Shown: piece by piece, positions 41,802 through 52,633 of the stretch | How positions within the stretch are numbered: position 1 is the first letter of the stretch | How the letters are laid out: each line of letters opens with the position of its first letter | NCBI GenBank assembly: GCA_903955385.1 | Contig: CAJBNH010000104.1 | Coordinates: forward strand, 1 to 57,729 | DNA length: 57,729 bases | Direction of reading: 5' to 3' | DNA from: an uncultured Myxococcales bacterium | GTDB taxonomy: Bacteria > Myxococcota_A > UBA9042 | Program-made: the position numbers and the translations under genes | Notes under the pieces: generated by a model | The model's database searches: none | What the model was told of the DNA's origin: nothing | Seen by the model: only the letters and a program-made list of their open reading frames with translations

Positions 41802-42326
41802 ATGACCATCTGGCTCGAGACCCCTGCGGGACACCGCGTCGAGGTGCTGACCACTCCGGGACCTGAGGGAACTCGGACGGTTGTCCGCGCCGGCGGCGGC
41901 GATGTGCTGGTGCGAGAAGTGATGCTGCGACAGGCCCCCAACGGCGACTGGATGGTCGAGTCGGGCGGCGTGACGCGCACGGTGCAGGTCACCGAAGACC
42001 GCGACGTCATCTGGTTGAGCGACCCCGGGGCCACCGACCCCCGCAGCGCCACCGTGGTGTTGCGCAAGGTCATGTCGCGACCGTCCGGCCCCCCGGCCGA
42101 CCGTCACCTGTGTACGCCGATGACCGGCCGCGTGGTGTCGGTCGCCGTGAAGCCGGGAGAGCAGGTCCGTCGAGGTCAGGCGCTTGTGGTCGTCGAGGCG
42201 ATGAAGATGGAGCACGTGGTGCGTGCGCCCTGGGACGGCACCGTCGAGCGTCTGGCCTGTCACGTGGGGCTGATCGTCGAGACCGGCGGTGAGTTGCTGG
42301 TGCTCGACCGCGCCCAAGCCAGCTAG
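41802..42326 (+). CDS. Biotin carboxyl carrier protein subunit
   Basis: 174 residues. The C-terminal lipoyl-like domain (about 103-170) carries the biotinylation motif EAMKMEH with K135 as the attachment lysine, and ends LIVETGGELLVL. The N-terminal 100 residues contain strands such as VRAGGGDVLVREVMLRQ and GDWMVESGGVTRTVQV that look like the BT linker domain of acyl-CoA carboxylase alpha chains. So the alpha subunit seems split into two genes here rather than fused. The stop codon lies within a hairpin shared with the convergent kinase gene. Confidence 0.93.
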   Translation: MTIWLETPAGHRVEVLTTPGPEGTRTVVRAGGGDVLVREVMLRQAPNGDWMVESGGVTRTVQVTEDRDVIWLSDPGATDPRSATVVLRKVMSRPSGPPADRHLCTPMTGRVVSVAVKPGEQVRRGQALVVVEAMKMEHVVRAPWDGTVERLACHVGLIVETGGELLVLDRAQAS

Positions 42327-42344
42327 ATTCTCAGGAGAATCGAG

Positions 42345-42346
<2 letters not shown>
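42321..42346. terminator. Hairpin covering both stop codons of convergent genes
   Basis: AGCTAGATTCTC and GAGAATCGAGCT are 12-base arms with one mismatch and a 2-base centre. The TAG of the biotin carrier gene is in the left arm; the kinase stop (read on the minus strand) begins in the right arm. There is no T-tract. It may act as a bidirectional RNA 3'-end structure. Confidence 0.55.
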
Positions 42347-44120
<1,774 letters not shown>

Positions 44121-44213
44121 GGCACTGGAGTATAGAGGGAAGTCGGGCAGTGGCAACGTTCCGGGCAGTCGCGCCGCAGCGAGACTGTGCAACCCCCTCG
44201 TTCTTCTCGACGG

Positions 44214-45506
44214 CTACGCGAGCAGGGCCGGCCGCGCCGGAAACGGAGCCTCGAAGCCCGGGGCGGGGAAGGCGGCCATCAGGTCGTACACCTCGCCGGC
44301 CACCCGCCGCAGCACGGCCGGGTCCTCGCGTCCGCGGATCGCCTGGGCAATCCACCTGCCGACCGACGCCATCTCGGCCTGCTTCAAGCCGCGCGACGTC
44401 AGCGCAGGCGTCCCGATGCGCACGCCAGACGGGTCGAAGGGCGAGCGCGGGTCGAACGGGATGGTGTTCGCGTTCGCCTCGAGACCCGCAAGATCCATGG
44501 CGCTCGCGGCCTGCTTGCCGGTGGCGCCCAGCGGGGCAGCATTGAAGAGAATCAGGTGGTTGTCCGAGCCGCCGGTCACCAGCTCCAGTCCCTCATGCAT
44601 CAGGGCCTCGGCCAGCGCGCGGCTGTTGGCGACGATCTGGTGGGCGTACGAGCGGAACTCGGGCGACGCGGCCTCGTGCAGCGCGACGGCGATGCCGGCC
44701 GTGGTGTGGTTGTGCGGGCCGCCTTGCAGGCCGGGAAACACTGCCTTGTCAATCACGTTGGCGTGCGCCGACTTGCACAGGATCATGCCGCCGCGAGGGC
44801 CGCGCAGGGTCTTGTGGGTGGTCGTGGTGACGGCGTCGGCATACGGGACCGGGCTGGGGTGCGCGCCGCCCGCGACCAGGCCGGCGATGTGGGCCATGTC
44901 GGCGACCAGCAATGCCCCGACCTCCTTGGCGATCTCGGCGAACCTGGCGAAATCGATGATGCGCGGGTACGCGGTGGCGCCGCAGACGATGACGGCCGGC
45001 CTGACCTCCCGCGCCTGCGTCAGGATCGCGTCGTAGTCCAGCAGGTGCGTCGTCGGGTCCACGCCGTACTGGAACGCCTGGAAGAAGCGGCTGGTCACCG
45101 ACACCTTCCACCCGTGCGTCAGGTGACCGCCCGCGGGCAGGCCCAGGCCCAGGATCCGGTTGTTCTCTGCGGTCTTGGAGATCAGGCCGCAGTACACCGC
45201 CAGGTTCGCGGGCGAACCCGAGTAGGGCTGGACGTTGGCGTGCTCGGCGCCGAACACGGCCTTGGCGCGCGACACGGCCAGCTCCTCGATCTGGTCGATG
45301 ATCTGCTGGCCCTCGTAGTACCGCTTGCGGGCATAGCCTTCGCTGTACTTGTTGGTCAGCACGGTGCCCGACGCCTGCAGCACGGCCAGCGAGGCGTAGT
45401 TCTCGGACGGAATCAGCTTGGCCGTGTAGAACTGGCGCGCTTCCTCCAACTGGACAAGGCGCTCGAGCTCGGGATCGACATGGGTCAGGGCGTTGCGGGT
45501 CTGCAT
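44214..45506 (-). CDS. glyA: Serine hydroxymethyltransferase
   Basis: Converts serine and tetrahydrofolate to glycine and methylene-tetrahydrofolate. The 430-residue PLP enzyme shows LIPSENYASLAVLQASG, TNKYSEGYARKRYYEGQ, the cofactor region LLVADMAHIAGLVAGG and the Schiff-base K232 in TTTTHKTLRGPRGG, then FPGLQGGPHNHTTAGIAVAL and a C-terminal GVRIGTPALTSRG. GAGAGGAAG precedes the ATG; a further 66 upstream codons have no family sequence. One-carbon supply from it could feed heme precursors only indirectly. Very secure. Confidence 0.97.
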   Translation of the reverse strand: MQTRNALTHVDPELERLVQLEEARQFYTAKLIPSENYASLAVLQASGTVLTNKYSEGYARKRYYEGQQIIDQIEELAVSRAKAVFGAEHANVQPYSGSPANLAVYCGLISKTAENNRILGLGLPAGGHLTHGWKVSVTSRFFQAFQYGVDPTTHLLDYDAILTQAREVRPAVIVCGATAYPRIIDFARFAEIAKEVGALLVADMAHIAGLVAGGAHPSPVPYADAVTTTTHKTLRGPRGGMILCKSAHANVIDKAVFPGLQGGPHNHTTAGIAVALHEAASPEFRSYAHQIVANSRALAEALMHEGLELVTGGSDNHLILFNAAPLGATGKQAASAMDLAGLEANANTIPFDPRSPFDPSGVRIGTPALTSRGLKQAEMASVGRWIAQAIRGREDPAVLRRVAGEVYDLMAAFPAPGFEAPFPARPALLA

Positions 45507-45706
45507 GGGCTTCCTCTCCGGGGGGGCGTTCGAGGCCGCCACAGGTAGCAGGGTGGGCGCTTGCTGGCAAGGCGGGCAGGCGCCAGAACCCGACTCGGCC
45601 AGCAAGGTTGCCGGGTTGCAGCGACCGCCGTTGCGACTTGGCCGCGGGCCGTGACAGTCTGCCGACCTTCCCGCACCCGGAACCGCCGCAACCCCCTTGG
45701 TCACCG

Positions 45707-46870
45707 ATGCAGCTTGTCGTGCAACCCAGCTTCGACCGGATCCCTGCCGAGGCGTGGGACGCGCTGGTGGGGGCCGATCACCCGTTTGTCGAGCACGCGT
45801 TCCTGCTGGGGCTGGAGCGCACGGGCTGCGTGGGCGGCAAGACCGGCTGGCAGCCTGCGCCGCTGCTGGTGGTGCCGGACGGCGTGGCGGTGGACCCGTT
45901 GCCGCCGGACGTCGAGCTGCTGGGCGCCGCGCCGGCGTATCTGAAGGCAGACTCGATGGGCGAGTTCATCTTCGACTTTGCGTGGGCGGACTTTCATCAC
46001 CGCAACGGCCAGCGCTACTACCCCAAGGTGGTGGTCGCCGCCCCGTTTACGCCGGCCACGGGGCCTCGGCTGCTGCTGCGTCCCGGGCCGCACGCGGACG
46101 AGGTGGCGGCGCTGCTGGCGCAAGGGGTGTTGGCGCTGGCGACAGAGGTCAAGGCCAGCTCGGCGCACTGGCTGTACACGCCGGAGGATCAGGCCAACCT
46201 ATTGGAACAACAAGGCTACTTTCGCCGCGCGACGATCCAGGCCTTGTGGCTGAACCCGGGCTATCGCGACTTCGAGGCCTTTCTGGCGACGCGGAAGGCC
46301 CGGATCCGCAAGCAGATCCGCCGCGAGCGCCGCGAGATCGCCGACTCTGGTTTCGACGTCCGCGTGTGGACGGGCCCCGAGATGCAGGACGCCGAGTGGC
46401 AGGCGATCGAGCACTTCTACCGCGAGAACATCGACCGCCACGGCAACGAAGCGTACCTGAACCCCGCGTTTTTCCAGTGGATCCGCCAGCATCTGGCCCA
46501 TCGCGTGGTTTGCACGCTGGCACGTGGTCCCCACGGGTACGTCGCGGGGACGCTGAACTTTCAGAAGGGCGGGACGCTGTACGGCCGCTACTGGGGGTGC
46601 GTCGAACCTCGCCCGTTCCTGCATTTCGAGCTAGCCTTCTATCGCCTGATGGAGCACTGCATCGCGCACGGGATCGAGCGGTTCGAAGCGGGCGCGGGCG
46701 GCGAGCACAAGCTGCAGCGGGGCATGGAGGCGTCGGTCGTGCACAGCGCCCACTGGATCGCGCACCCGGAGCTGGCCCTCAGCATCGAACAGCACGTGCA
46801 GCGCGAGCGGGCTTCGGTAGCGGAAGAACTTGCAGCTCTGGACGGTACTTCCACCCGACGACACGACTAG
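45707..46870 (+). CDS. FemAB/GNAT-like acyltransferase (peptidoglycan-related family)
   Basis: 387 residues. It starts FDRIPAEAWDALVGADHPFVEHAFLLGLERTGCVG and continues PAYLKADSMGEFIFDFAWADFHHRNGQRYYPKVVVAAPFTPATG, the usual opening of the PF04339 FemAB-like family. Later phrases are FLATRKARIRKQIRRERRE, FYRENIDRHGNEAYLNPAFF, GGTLYGRYWGC and FEAGAGGEHKLQRGM, which cover the second acetyltransferase-like lobe. These proteins are thought to transfer acyl or aminoacyl groups, possibly in cell-wall synthesis, but substrate is unknown. It is divergent from glyA and 12 bases upstream of the rhodanese gene. Confidence 0.9.
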   Translation: MQLVVQPSFDRIPAEAWDALVGADHPFVEHAFLLGLERTGCVGGKTGWQPAPLLVVPDGVAVDPLPPDVELLGAAPAYLKADSMGEFIFDFAWADFHHRNGQRYYPKVVVAAPFTPATGPRLLLRPGPHADEVAALLAQGVLALATEVKASSAHWLYTPEDQANLLEQQGYFRRATIQALWLNPGYRDFEAFLATRKARIRKQIRRERREIADSGFDVRVWTGPEMQDAEWQAIEHFYRENIDRHGNEAYLNPAFFQWIRQHLAHRVVCTLARGPHGYVAGTLNFQKGGTLYGRYWGCVEPRPFLHFELAFYRLMEHCIAHGIERFEAGAGGEHKLQRGMEASVVHSAHWIAHPELALSIEQHVQRERASVAEELAALDGTSTRRHD

Positions 46871-46882
46871 TCAGGAGTTCCC

Positions 46883-47167
46883 TTGGACGACATTCGCATT
46901 GACCGCGCCACCGCGCATCGACTCGTTCACGAAGGCGCGCTGCTGGTCGACGTCCGGACGCCGGAGGAATTCGCCATGGGCGCGGTGCCCGACGCGATCA
47001 ACGTGCCCGTGCAGGTGATTGCCGAGACGATTCAAGACCATGCGACCGAAGACCGAACGCTGGTACTGTACTGCGTCTCCGGCGCACGCAGTCACGTGGC
47101 GGCGATGATGTTGCGCAGCTTCGGCTATGCAAAGTCGTACAACTTGGGTGGCATGGACGATTGGTGA
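46883..47167 (+). CDS. Single-domain rhodanese
   Basis: 94 residues, one rhodanese domain: LLVDVRTPEEFAMGAVPDAINVP and the active-site loop CVSGARS, with C64 as the persulfide-carrying cysteine; it ends LGGMDDW, typical of PspE/GlpE-sized proteins. The start is TTG with AGGAG five bases upstream. It likely carries sulfane sulfur in the cytoplasm; there is no signal peptide. It follows the acyltransferase gene by 12 bases and meets the CPBP protease gene convergently with a 3-base gap. Confidence 0.93.
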   Translation: MDDIRIDRATAHRLVHEGALLVDVRTPEEFAMGAVPDAINVPVQVIAETIQDHATEDRTLVLYCVSGARSHVAAMMLRSFGYAKSYNLGGMDDW

Positions 47168-47170
47168 CGC

Positions 47171-47932
47171 TCAGCGTCCGAGCACCACGATCACCCACAC
47201 GTCGTACAGCGCGTGCGTCCACGCAGCGACCGCGAACCCGCGCGCGAGAAACAGCGCGGCGAACACCACACCGGCCACCGTGCGAAACACGAAGGCCGTC
47301 AGCGTGAACGGTTCGACGATGTGGTGGACGGCTGAGAACACGAGCGCGGTCGTCAACACCAGCGCAAACAGCCGCACGCTGGGTCGTCGCCAGTCCTTGC
47401 CGAGCCACAGCAGTCCGATGCCGCCGATGCCCAGCAGCCGGAACACGAATTCCTCGTGCAGACCCGCACCTGCGCTGACGACCAGCCCGGTGACCGGCCC
47501 CATCTCTCGCGTCGTCGACAGCGTCGTCCCCGCCGCCATCAGCCAGCCGACCAGGTCGTTGGTGATCGTGCCGCTGATCGATCCCACGATCACGGCGTAG
47601 ATCGAACACTCGATCAGCAGCGGCAGAAAGTACTTGGTCTGAAAGCGGTTCTTGCTGGACAGCCAGGCCACCAGACCGACGTTCGCCACGATCAGCACGG
47701 CGTAGAAGGCCAGATAGCCCAGACCCGTCGCCGCCCCAAACAACGACAGCAGGGCGTGAAGTCCTTTCGAGAGAAAGTCGACCCCGTTGCGCGCCTGTGG
47801 CAGCAGCAGGACGCCCAGGCCGTAAAACACGAGCAGGGGCAGCGTCAAAGCTGCCGACTCGGTGGCGCCAGAGCTGTCGCGAAAGTAGGCACGGATGGGC
47901 CCTATCGGGCGGACGGCAGGTGCGGCAGGCAT
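47171..47932 (-). CDS. CPBP-family intramembrane metalloprotease
   Basis: 253-residue membrane protein with about six to seven hydrophobic segments. The Abi/CPBP motifs are present: motif 1 HEEFVFR (E160, E161, R165), motif 2 FSAVHH (H203 or H204) and motif 3 HALYDVW (H240, D244). These form a glutamate protease/metal site as in Rce1 and bacterial CAAX-protease-like proteins. The N-terminus has a 25-residue soluble lead with several Ser/Thr. Twelve bases downstream of the phosphoesterase on the same strand, so probably one operon. Substrate unknown. Confidence 0.9.
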   Translation of the reverse strand: MPAAPAVRPIGPIRAYFRDSSGATESAALTLPLLVFYGLGVLLLPQARNGVDFLSKGLHALLSLFGAATGLGYLAFYAVLIVANVGLVAWLSSKNRFQTKYFLPLLIECSIYAVIVGSISGTITNDLVGWLMAAGTTLSTTREMGPVTGLVVSAGAGLHEEFVFRLLGIGGIGLLWLGKDWRRPSVRLFALVLTTALVFSAVHHIVEPFTLTAFVFRTVAGVVFAALFLARGFAVAAWTHALYDVWVIVVLGR

Positions 47933-47944
47933 GCAGACTCGTCG

Positions 47945-49012
47945 CTAGGTGTGAATGATACGGCCCAGGGCCTTGTGCAGCAGATCGTCATATTCGGGCA
48001 GGAATTCGCCTTGTTCGCCGTCCAGCCGGAAGGAGGACACCCGTTCCAGATGGCCCTCGTGAACCTCGAGCACATTGAAGCGCGCCTTGGCGGCCCTGCC
48101 CACGCGCGACAAGGTCGACGACCCGCAGCCGATCACGGGAATGTCGGCGCCGATCTGATGGGCGGCTGCCTGGTCCAGCTTCCGCTCGACCTCGTCAGCG
48201 CGCGCAAGTGCCCTGACTGTCACGACAGGCGCGCGCCGACCCGGCAGGTGACCTTGGTGCGGGTGGTGCGTGTGACCATGCAGGACGACCGTTGCGTGGA
48301 TGTCGTGCATCGCCTCGCCCAGCGCCTTGCGGTCGATCAACGAAGCGACGTATTCCGCAGCACCTACGCGGTGATGCAGGTTGTGGTGCACCAGAACGAT
48401 CCGGACGCGCACCGTGGGCGGCTCGGCGGCAACCAGAGCGCGCAGGCGGTCCAGCTGGGCACGGCCGACGTGGCCAAACGCCAGAAGGGGCGGGGTCGGA
48501 ATCGCGCTGGAAAGCCCGTAGATGCGCACGTGCGGCGCCGGAGCGCGGACGAACGGGTAGTGCAGCCGCCCCTTCGTCAGCGCTGAGCGCAGCGGATCGG
48601 TTTCGTCGACCAGGTAGTCCTGAAAGTAGCGCTCGAACCGGTGGTGGCGCAGCGCTCCCCGCGTGTACATGTCGTGGTTGCCGGGGATCATGGTGATGTA
48701 GTCAGGCGGGCCGATGCGCTCGACGACCTGACGCACTCGCGCGAATTCGGACTCGAGCGCCAGATTGGTCAGGTCGCCGGTCAGGATGACGTGGTCGATG
48801 TCCTCAGCCCGCAGGCGCTCGGCCAGCAGCTCGGCGACGTGCACGGGATGGGCATTGCGGCGCAGTCCCGCGAGGTTGACGGCACCCGTCGCGCGCTTGT
48901 TCAGGAATCGGCTCCAGTGGGTACCGTTCAACTCGAGCACATGCAGATCGCTGATGTGCGCGATTCGAAAGGGCCGCGGCGCTGGCCGTGCGTTTGCTTC
49001 AACAGCGGTCAA
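47945..49012 (-). CDS. Calcineurin-like metallophosphoesterase
   Basis: 355 residues from a TTG start with GGAGG six bases upstream. A longer reading of 59 extra codons has no conserved content and is less likely. The five metal-binding blocks are present: HISDLHV (about 19-25), HVILTGDLTN, TMIPGNHDMY, VLVHHNLHH and VLHGHTHHP. This is a class III-type phosphoesterase resembling CpdA/DNA-repair-like enzymes. The phosphodiester substrate (cyclic nucleotide, other) cannot be told. Interesting because the window also encodes a cyclic-nucleotide-binding kinase, though 26 kb away. Confidence 0.92.
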   Translation of the reverse strand: MTAVEANARPAPRPFRIAHISDLHVLELNGTHWSRFLNKRATGAVNLAGLRRNAHPVHVAELLAERLRAEDIDHVILTGDLTNLALESEFARVRQVVERIGPPDYITMIPGNHDMYTRGALRHHRFERYFQDYLVDETDPLRSALTKGRLHYPFVRAPAPHVRIYGLSSAIPTPPLLAFGHVGRAQLDRLRALVAAEPPTVRVRIVLVHHNLHHRVGAAEYVASLIDRKALGEAMHDIHATVVLHGHTHHPHQGHLPGRRAPVVTVRALARADEVERKLDQAAAHQIGADIPVIGCGSSTLSRVGRAAKARFNVLEVHEGHLERVSSFRLDGEQGEFLPEYDDLLHKALGRIIHT

Positions 49013-49243
49013 GAAGTGCCTCCAGAGCGGGGGGGAGCTGCAGGTTAGCCCTTTTCGGCGTGGTTCCTGCCATCCCTGATGCAAAACCCTCGTCCCTGTC
49101 GACGATTCCAACGCCCGACCGATGCCTCTCCGCACGCTTGCGAACCCCTGCATCTCCAGCTGGCGCTTGACAAGGGGGGAGTCTGGCACTACCTAGCCCC
49201 GCCTGCAACGACCCACAGGGCGGCAGGATTCGGAGGCACTCGC

Positions 49244-50026
49244 ATGGCGCGTCGCGTCAAGAAGACCCGGAAAGAGGAACTCAGGGAACTCCAGGCCCCT
49301 GAGATCGTCGAGGTCAAGCTGTGGTCGCTGAGCGACTGGATGGAGAAGCACTGGCGGCCCGTGCTCGGCACCATTGCGGCCGTTTCGGTCGTGTGGGGCG
49401 GCATCGGCATCTACCAGATCGTCTCCGCCTCGTCCGAGCAGGGCACGGCTGAGGCCACGGCGCAGGTGTTTTCGCAGGCAGCGACCCCGGTCGTGGCGCC
49501 TTCGACCACGCCCGACCAGCCCCCACCCGCCGCAGACGGACCCACGTTTGCCACGGCCAAGGAGCGCGCCGAGGCGGTGCTCAAGGCCGCGCAGGGCATC
49601 GAGAGCCAGTCTCCCGAGATCCTCAAGCTGCTGGTGGCCGGGCAGAAAGCGACGCTGGGCGAGTGGAAGGCACAGCTAGACGCCGTTGACGCCATGCTGC
49701 CCAAGGTGCAGGGCGAACCGCTCGAGATCGCGCTGCGTGAGCAGCGTGCGACCGCGCTGGAGGCCTTGGACCGTCCCGCCGATGCCGCGGCCGAGTGGGC
49801 CAAGTACGGTGAGAAGGTGACGACCCCGTTTGGCAAGGCGCTGGCCAAGGTTCGTACGGGCGACCTGTACAACCCGACGCTGGGAGCCAAGACTGCCGAC
49901 GCCGCCAAGGCCCGCGCTGCATACGAGCAGGCGGTTGCAGGTGCGCGCAAGGGCGACAAGGATCCGGCCCCCGGACCGCTCGCCTTCCTGGTGGCCGACG
50001 CCCGGCAGAAGCTCTCGCGCCTGTAA
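49244..50026 (+). CDS. YfgM-like membrane-anchored TPR protein
   Basis: 260 residues. Basic N-terminus (MARRVKKTRKEELREL), then VKLWSLSDWMEKHWRPVLGTIAAVSVVWGGIGIYQIVSAS with one transmembrane helix at about 43-62, and a periplasmic Ala/Pro-rich linker followed by helical repeats (about 105-260) suggesting tetratricopeptide units, e.g. ALREQRATALEALDRPADAAAEWAKYG. This plan matches YfgM, a periplasmic chaperone-associated protein next to BamB in many proteobacteria. CGGAGG lies seven bases upstream. The next gene, 33 bases on, is a BamB-like propeller, strengthening the call. Confidence 0.8.
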   Translation: MARRVKKTRKEELRELQAPEIVEVKLWSLSDWMEKHWRPVLGTIAAVSVVWGGIGIYQIVSASSEQGTAEATAQVFSQAATPVVAPSTTPDQPPPAADGPTFATAKERAEAVLKAAQGIESQSPEILKLLVAGQKATLGEWKAQLDAVDAMLPKVQGEPLEIALREQRATALEALDRPADAAAEWAKYGEKVTTPFGKALAKVRTGDLYNPTLGAKTADAAKARAAYEQAVAGARKGDKDPAPGPLAFLVADARQKLSRL

Positions 50027-50059
50027 GCGCCCGTGCGCCGCGCAAGGAAAGGTCCAGAC

Positions 50060-51253
50060 ATGCACCCCCTTGTCCGCCGCGGTTCGCCGCTCGCCTTTGC
50101 CGTCTATCCCGTCTTGGCGATGACCGCGGCGCTCGTGGCTACACTCCCATCGCCTTCGGCCCAAGCCCAACCGCAGCCGTTTCAGGCACGTCAGCCGCTG
50201 TTCAGCGTTGGCTGGCGGATGCCGTTGGTGGACCCGCCCAGCGTCGACTGGAAGCCCAGAGAGCGTGCCGGCGTGGTCGTCTCGCCCAAGGGTGGCCTGC
50301 TGTTCGCAGGCTCGGCGACCGGGGTGTCCGCGCTGCAGACCGACGACGGCAAGCGGCTGTGGCACCACAAGACGACGGAGTCGGTCGAGTCTCGCCCAGC
50401 GCTGTGGAATGGCGTTGTGTACGCGGCGACCTTGAGCGGTGCCGTGTGGGCGCTGGACGCGAGGAACGGAGAGCCGGTGTGGGAAGCGCCGACCAAGCTG
50501 GACGCGGCGGTGCAGGCGCCGATCGCGGCAGACGACAAGCAGATCTACGTCGCGGTCGCCCCCAGTTCGCTGGTCGCGCTGGACCGCAAGACCGGCAAGC
50601 CCGCCTGGCGCTACAACGACGAAACGGTGCGGGAGTTCCTGATCACCGGGCAGTCGGGCGCTCTGGTGGTGGGACAGCAGCTCTGGTTCGGCACCGCCTC
50701 GGGCAAGCTGGTGGCGCTGTCGACCCGCGATGGTGGCGTGAACTGGCAGGTTTCTCTTGACCGCCCCGACCATGGTCCCTACGCCGACATCGACACGACT
50801 CCCGTTTACGTTCCGCGTCCGGAGGCCAAGGATCGGCCGGGCGACTGGGTGCTGGCGGCCAGCTACAACGGCGGGTTGTTCGCGGTCTCTGCCGTGGACG
50901 GCGCGGCGATCTGGCAGTACCCGGTCGAGGCGTTGGGCCAGCCGATCGTCGCCGGTGGGCTTGTGTATGCCGTTTCGTCGAATGGGGAATTGCACATTCT
51001 GGACCTGGCGACCGGCAAGCCGATGGTCACCCGCAAGCTCGACGGCGCTCCGTCGGGCACGCTGGCCGTTCTGTCTTCCGGGTTGCTGCTGGTGCCGGGT
51101 GAGTTGGGGCTCGACGCCGTTTCGCCGCGTACTGGGCAGGCTTCGGCGCGCGCCATGACCGAGACGGGCTTCTCTGCCGCGCCAACGGTTGTGGGAGACC
51201 GCGTGTTCGCCGTGTCGAACGGCGGTGTTCTGTACGCGCTCTCGCTGCGCTGA
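50060..51253 (+). CDS. PQQ-type beta-propeller protein, BamB-like
   Basis: 397 residues with a signal peptide (about 1-36, ...PSAQAQ); no lipobox cysteine, unlike E. coli BamB. The mature part is made of about seven blades carrying the W-docking pattern A-x-D-x-x-x-G-x-x-x-W: ALQTDDGKRLWHHK, ALDARNGEPVWEAP, ALDRKTGKPAWRY, ALSTRDGGVNWQV, AVSAVDGAAIWQYP and ILDLATGKPM. Such propellers serve outer-membrane protein assembly (BamB) or other periplasmic scaffolding. AAGGAAAGG precedes the ATG. Position behind the YfgM-like gene favours BamB; absence of the lipid anchor is a caveat. Confidence 0.82.
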   Translation: MHPLVRRGSPLAFAVYPVLAMTAALVATLPSPSAQAQPQPFQARQPLFSVGWRMPLVDPPSVDWKPRERAGVVVSPKGGLLFAGSATGVSALQTDDGKRLWHHKTTESVESRPALWNGVVYAATLSGAVWALDARNGEPVWEAPTKLDAAVQAPIAADDKQIYVAVAPSSLVALDRKTGKPAWRYNDETVREFLITGQSGALVVGQQLWFGTASGKLVALSTRDGGVNWQVSLDRPDHGPYADIDTTPVYVPRPEAKDRPGDWVLAASYNGGLFAVSAVDGAAIWQYPVEALGQPIVAGGLVYAVSSNGELHILDLATGKPMVTRKLDGAPSGTLAVLSSGLLLVPGELGLDAVSPRTGQASARAMTETGFSAAPTVVGDRVFAVSNGGVLYALSLR

Positions 51254-51338
51254 CCCGCCCTTGCGCCTGCCCGCGGATTCGCCGAACCTGCCCCCTGCAA
51301 CGCGTCCCACTCGCCGTCCCCCGGCCTGCGAGGTCTCG

Positions 51339-52523
51339 ATGAAGACTCGTGTTTCTGCGGCCTTTGGTCTCCCTCTTGCGTGCACGGCGCTGCTGCTCTT
51401 TCTGGGCTGCGGCACCAAGACGACTTCGACCGGCACGCCCGCAGCAGATGTGACGCCGTCCGATGACCAGACGGCTGCCGACACCACCACAGACGACGCT
51501 GCGGACACTGCGACAAGCGAGATCTCTGCCACCGAGTGCGTCGCGCTGGGGCAGGGAGAGTGCGACGCCTCGTCGGAGTGCGGGTCTGGCAAGTACTGTG
51601 ACCCGTGCACGCGCAAGTGCCTGACGGAACGCGGTTTGTGTGACCCTTGCGAGTTCGACGTGCAGTGCGAAAAGGCGGCGCTGGGGTCGATGTGCCTGAC
51701 GTTCCTGACGGGAGGCTCGTACTGCGGCCGGGCTTGTCTGGGCCAGGCGGGCTGTCCGTTGGACCACGAGTGCAAGAAGGTCGCCCCGCAGGGAGAGATG
51801 CAGTGCGTGCCGAAGAGCGGCAGCTGCGCCCCCCAGTCCGGCGCGTGCAAGACCGACGGCGACTGCCCGTTTCAGACCATCTGCAACGCCGACTACGGCA
51901 AGTGCGTCCCCGGCTGCACGCAGGACGAGAACTGCGCGTCGCCCAACGTCTGCTCGCTGGGCCGCTGCGTGGCGCCCTGTGCCGAAGACGCCGACTGCAA
52001 GGTCCTTTCGGCCGACGCCGTGTGCAAGGACCTGCACTGCAAGATCGCCGGCGGCTGCCTGTCGTCGGTCGAGTGCGAGACGCCGGAGACCCACTGCAAC
52101 CTGAAGGACCACAAGTGCGTGCCCGGCTGCGCGGTGGACGCCGACTGCAAGGACTTTGCGCTGGGCTGTGAGAACGGCAAGTGCGTCAAGAAGGGCTGCG
52201 ACAAGAACTGGCAGTGCTCGTTCAGCCAGGTGTGCAACACCGTGACCCGGCAGTGTCAGGCCGCTGAGGGGCCCTTCTGCGCGGTCTGCAACCCTGACGA
52301 CGAGAACGTGCCGGAGTGCGGCGGCAAGCCCAACGCCTGCTTCAAGATGTCCGACGCGGACGACAAAGAGATGGGCGCCTTTTGCGGCTTGGTGTGTGGC
52401 AACGACCCGGCGGGCGCGTGCCCTCAGGGCTGGGGTTGCATGGAGCTCAAGGACGACAAGGGCACCTCGCAGGGCAAGTACTGCCTGCGCCAGTGCTGGA
52501 GCAAGCCCGTCGGCGCCCCCTGA
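51339..52523 (+). CDS. Cysteine-rich lipoprotein
   Basis: 394 residues. Lipoprotein signal ends LLLFLGC (Cys24). It is followed by an Asp/Thr/Ala-rich spacer and about 330 residues of closely spaced Cys modules such as CDASSECGSGKYC, CKTDGDCPFQTIC, CTQDENCASPNVCSLGRC and CAVDADCKDF. These are of the type C-x2-3-D-x2-C...C...G-x-C, related in style to, but distinct from, the CDDGNPCT modules of the giant lipoprotein. Probably a disulfide-stapled surface protein. There is no catalytic motif. It starts 85 bases after the BamB-like gene; function unknown. Confidence 0.85.
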   Translation: MKTRVSAAFGLPLACTALLLFLGCGTKTTSTGTPAADVTPSDDQTAADTTTDDAADTATSEISATECVALGQGECDASSECGSGKYCDPCTRKCLTERGLCDPCEFDVQCEKAALGSMCLTFLTGGSYCGRACLGQAGCPLDHECKKVAPQGEMQCVPKSGSCAPQSGACKTDGDCPFQTICNADYGKCVPGCTQDENCASPNVCSLGRCVAPCAEDADCKVLSADAVCKDLHCKIAGGCLSSVECETPETHCNLKDHKCVPGCAVDADCKDFALGCENGKCVKKGCDKNWQCSFSQVCNTVTRQCQAAEGPFCAVCNPDDENVPECGGKPNACFKMSDADDKEMGAFCGLVCGNDPAGACPQGWGCMELKDDKGTSQGKYCLRQCWSKPVGAP

Positions 52524-52544
52524 CCAGACCCGCATGACACAGGG

Positions 52545-52574
52545 ATGACGTTGCACCGTCAGGATCGGTACAAT
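52545..52574 (+). promoter_or_regulatory. Putative promoter of hemE
   Basis: ATGACG (4 of 6), 18 bases, then TACAAT (5 of 6 to the -10 consensus). The -10 is one of the best in the window. A GACG/CGTC inverted repeat lies in the spacer and could be an operator. The leader would be about 55 bases. Confidence 0.5.
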
Positions 52575-52633
52575 ACCCGCCCCGTCCGCCGACCACGCAA
52601 GGCCGCGTGTCGCAGTGAACCGAAAGAGGAAGC

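Noticed and set aside
44121-45700. Glycine riboswitch upstream of glyA or near the kinase
   Set aside because: The glyA leader (45507-45700) is short before the divergent gene and no paired-aptamer GGA/CUG pattern was recognised.
52524-52560. CCCTG...CAGGG inverted repeat as terminator after the cysteine-rich lipoprotein
   Set aside because: Only a 5-base stem with a long loop and no T-tract; it also overlaps the likely hemE promoter.
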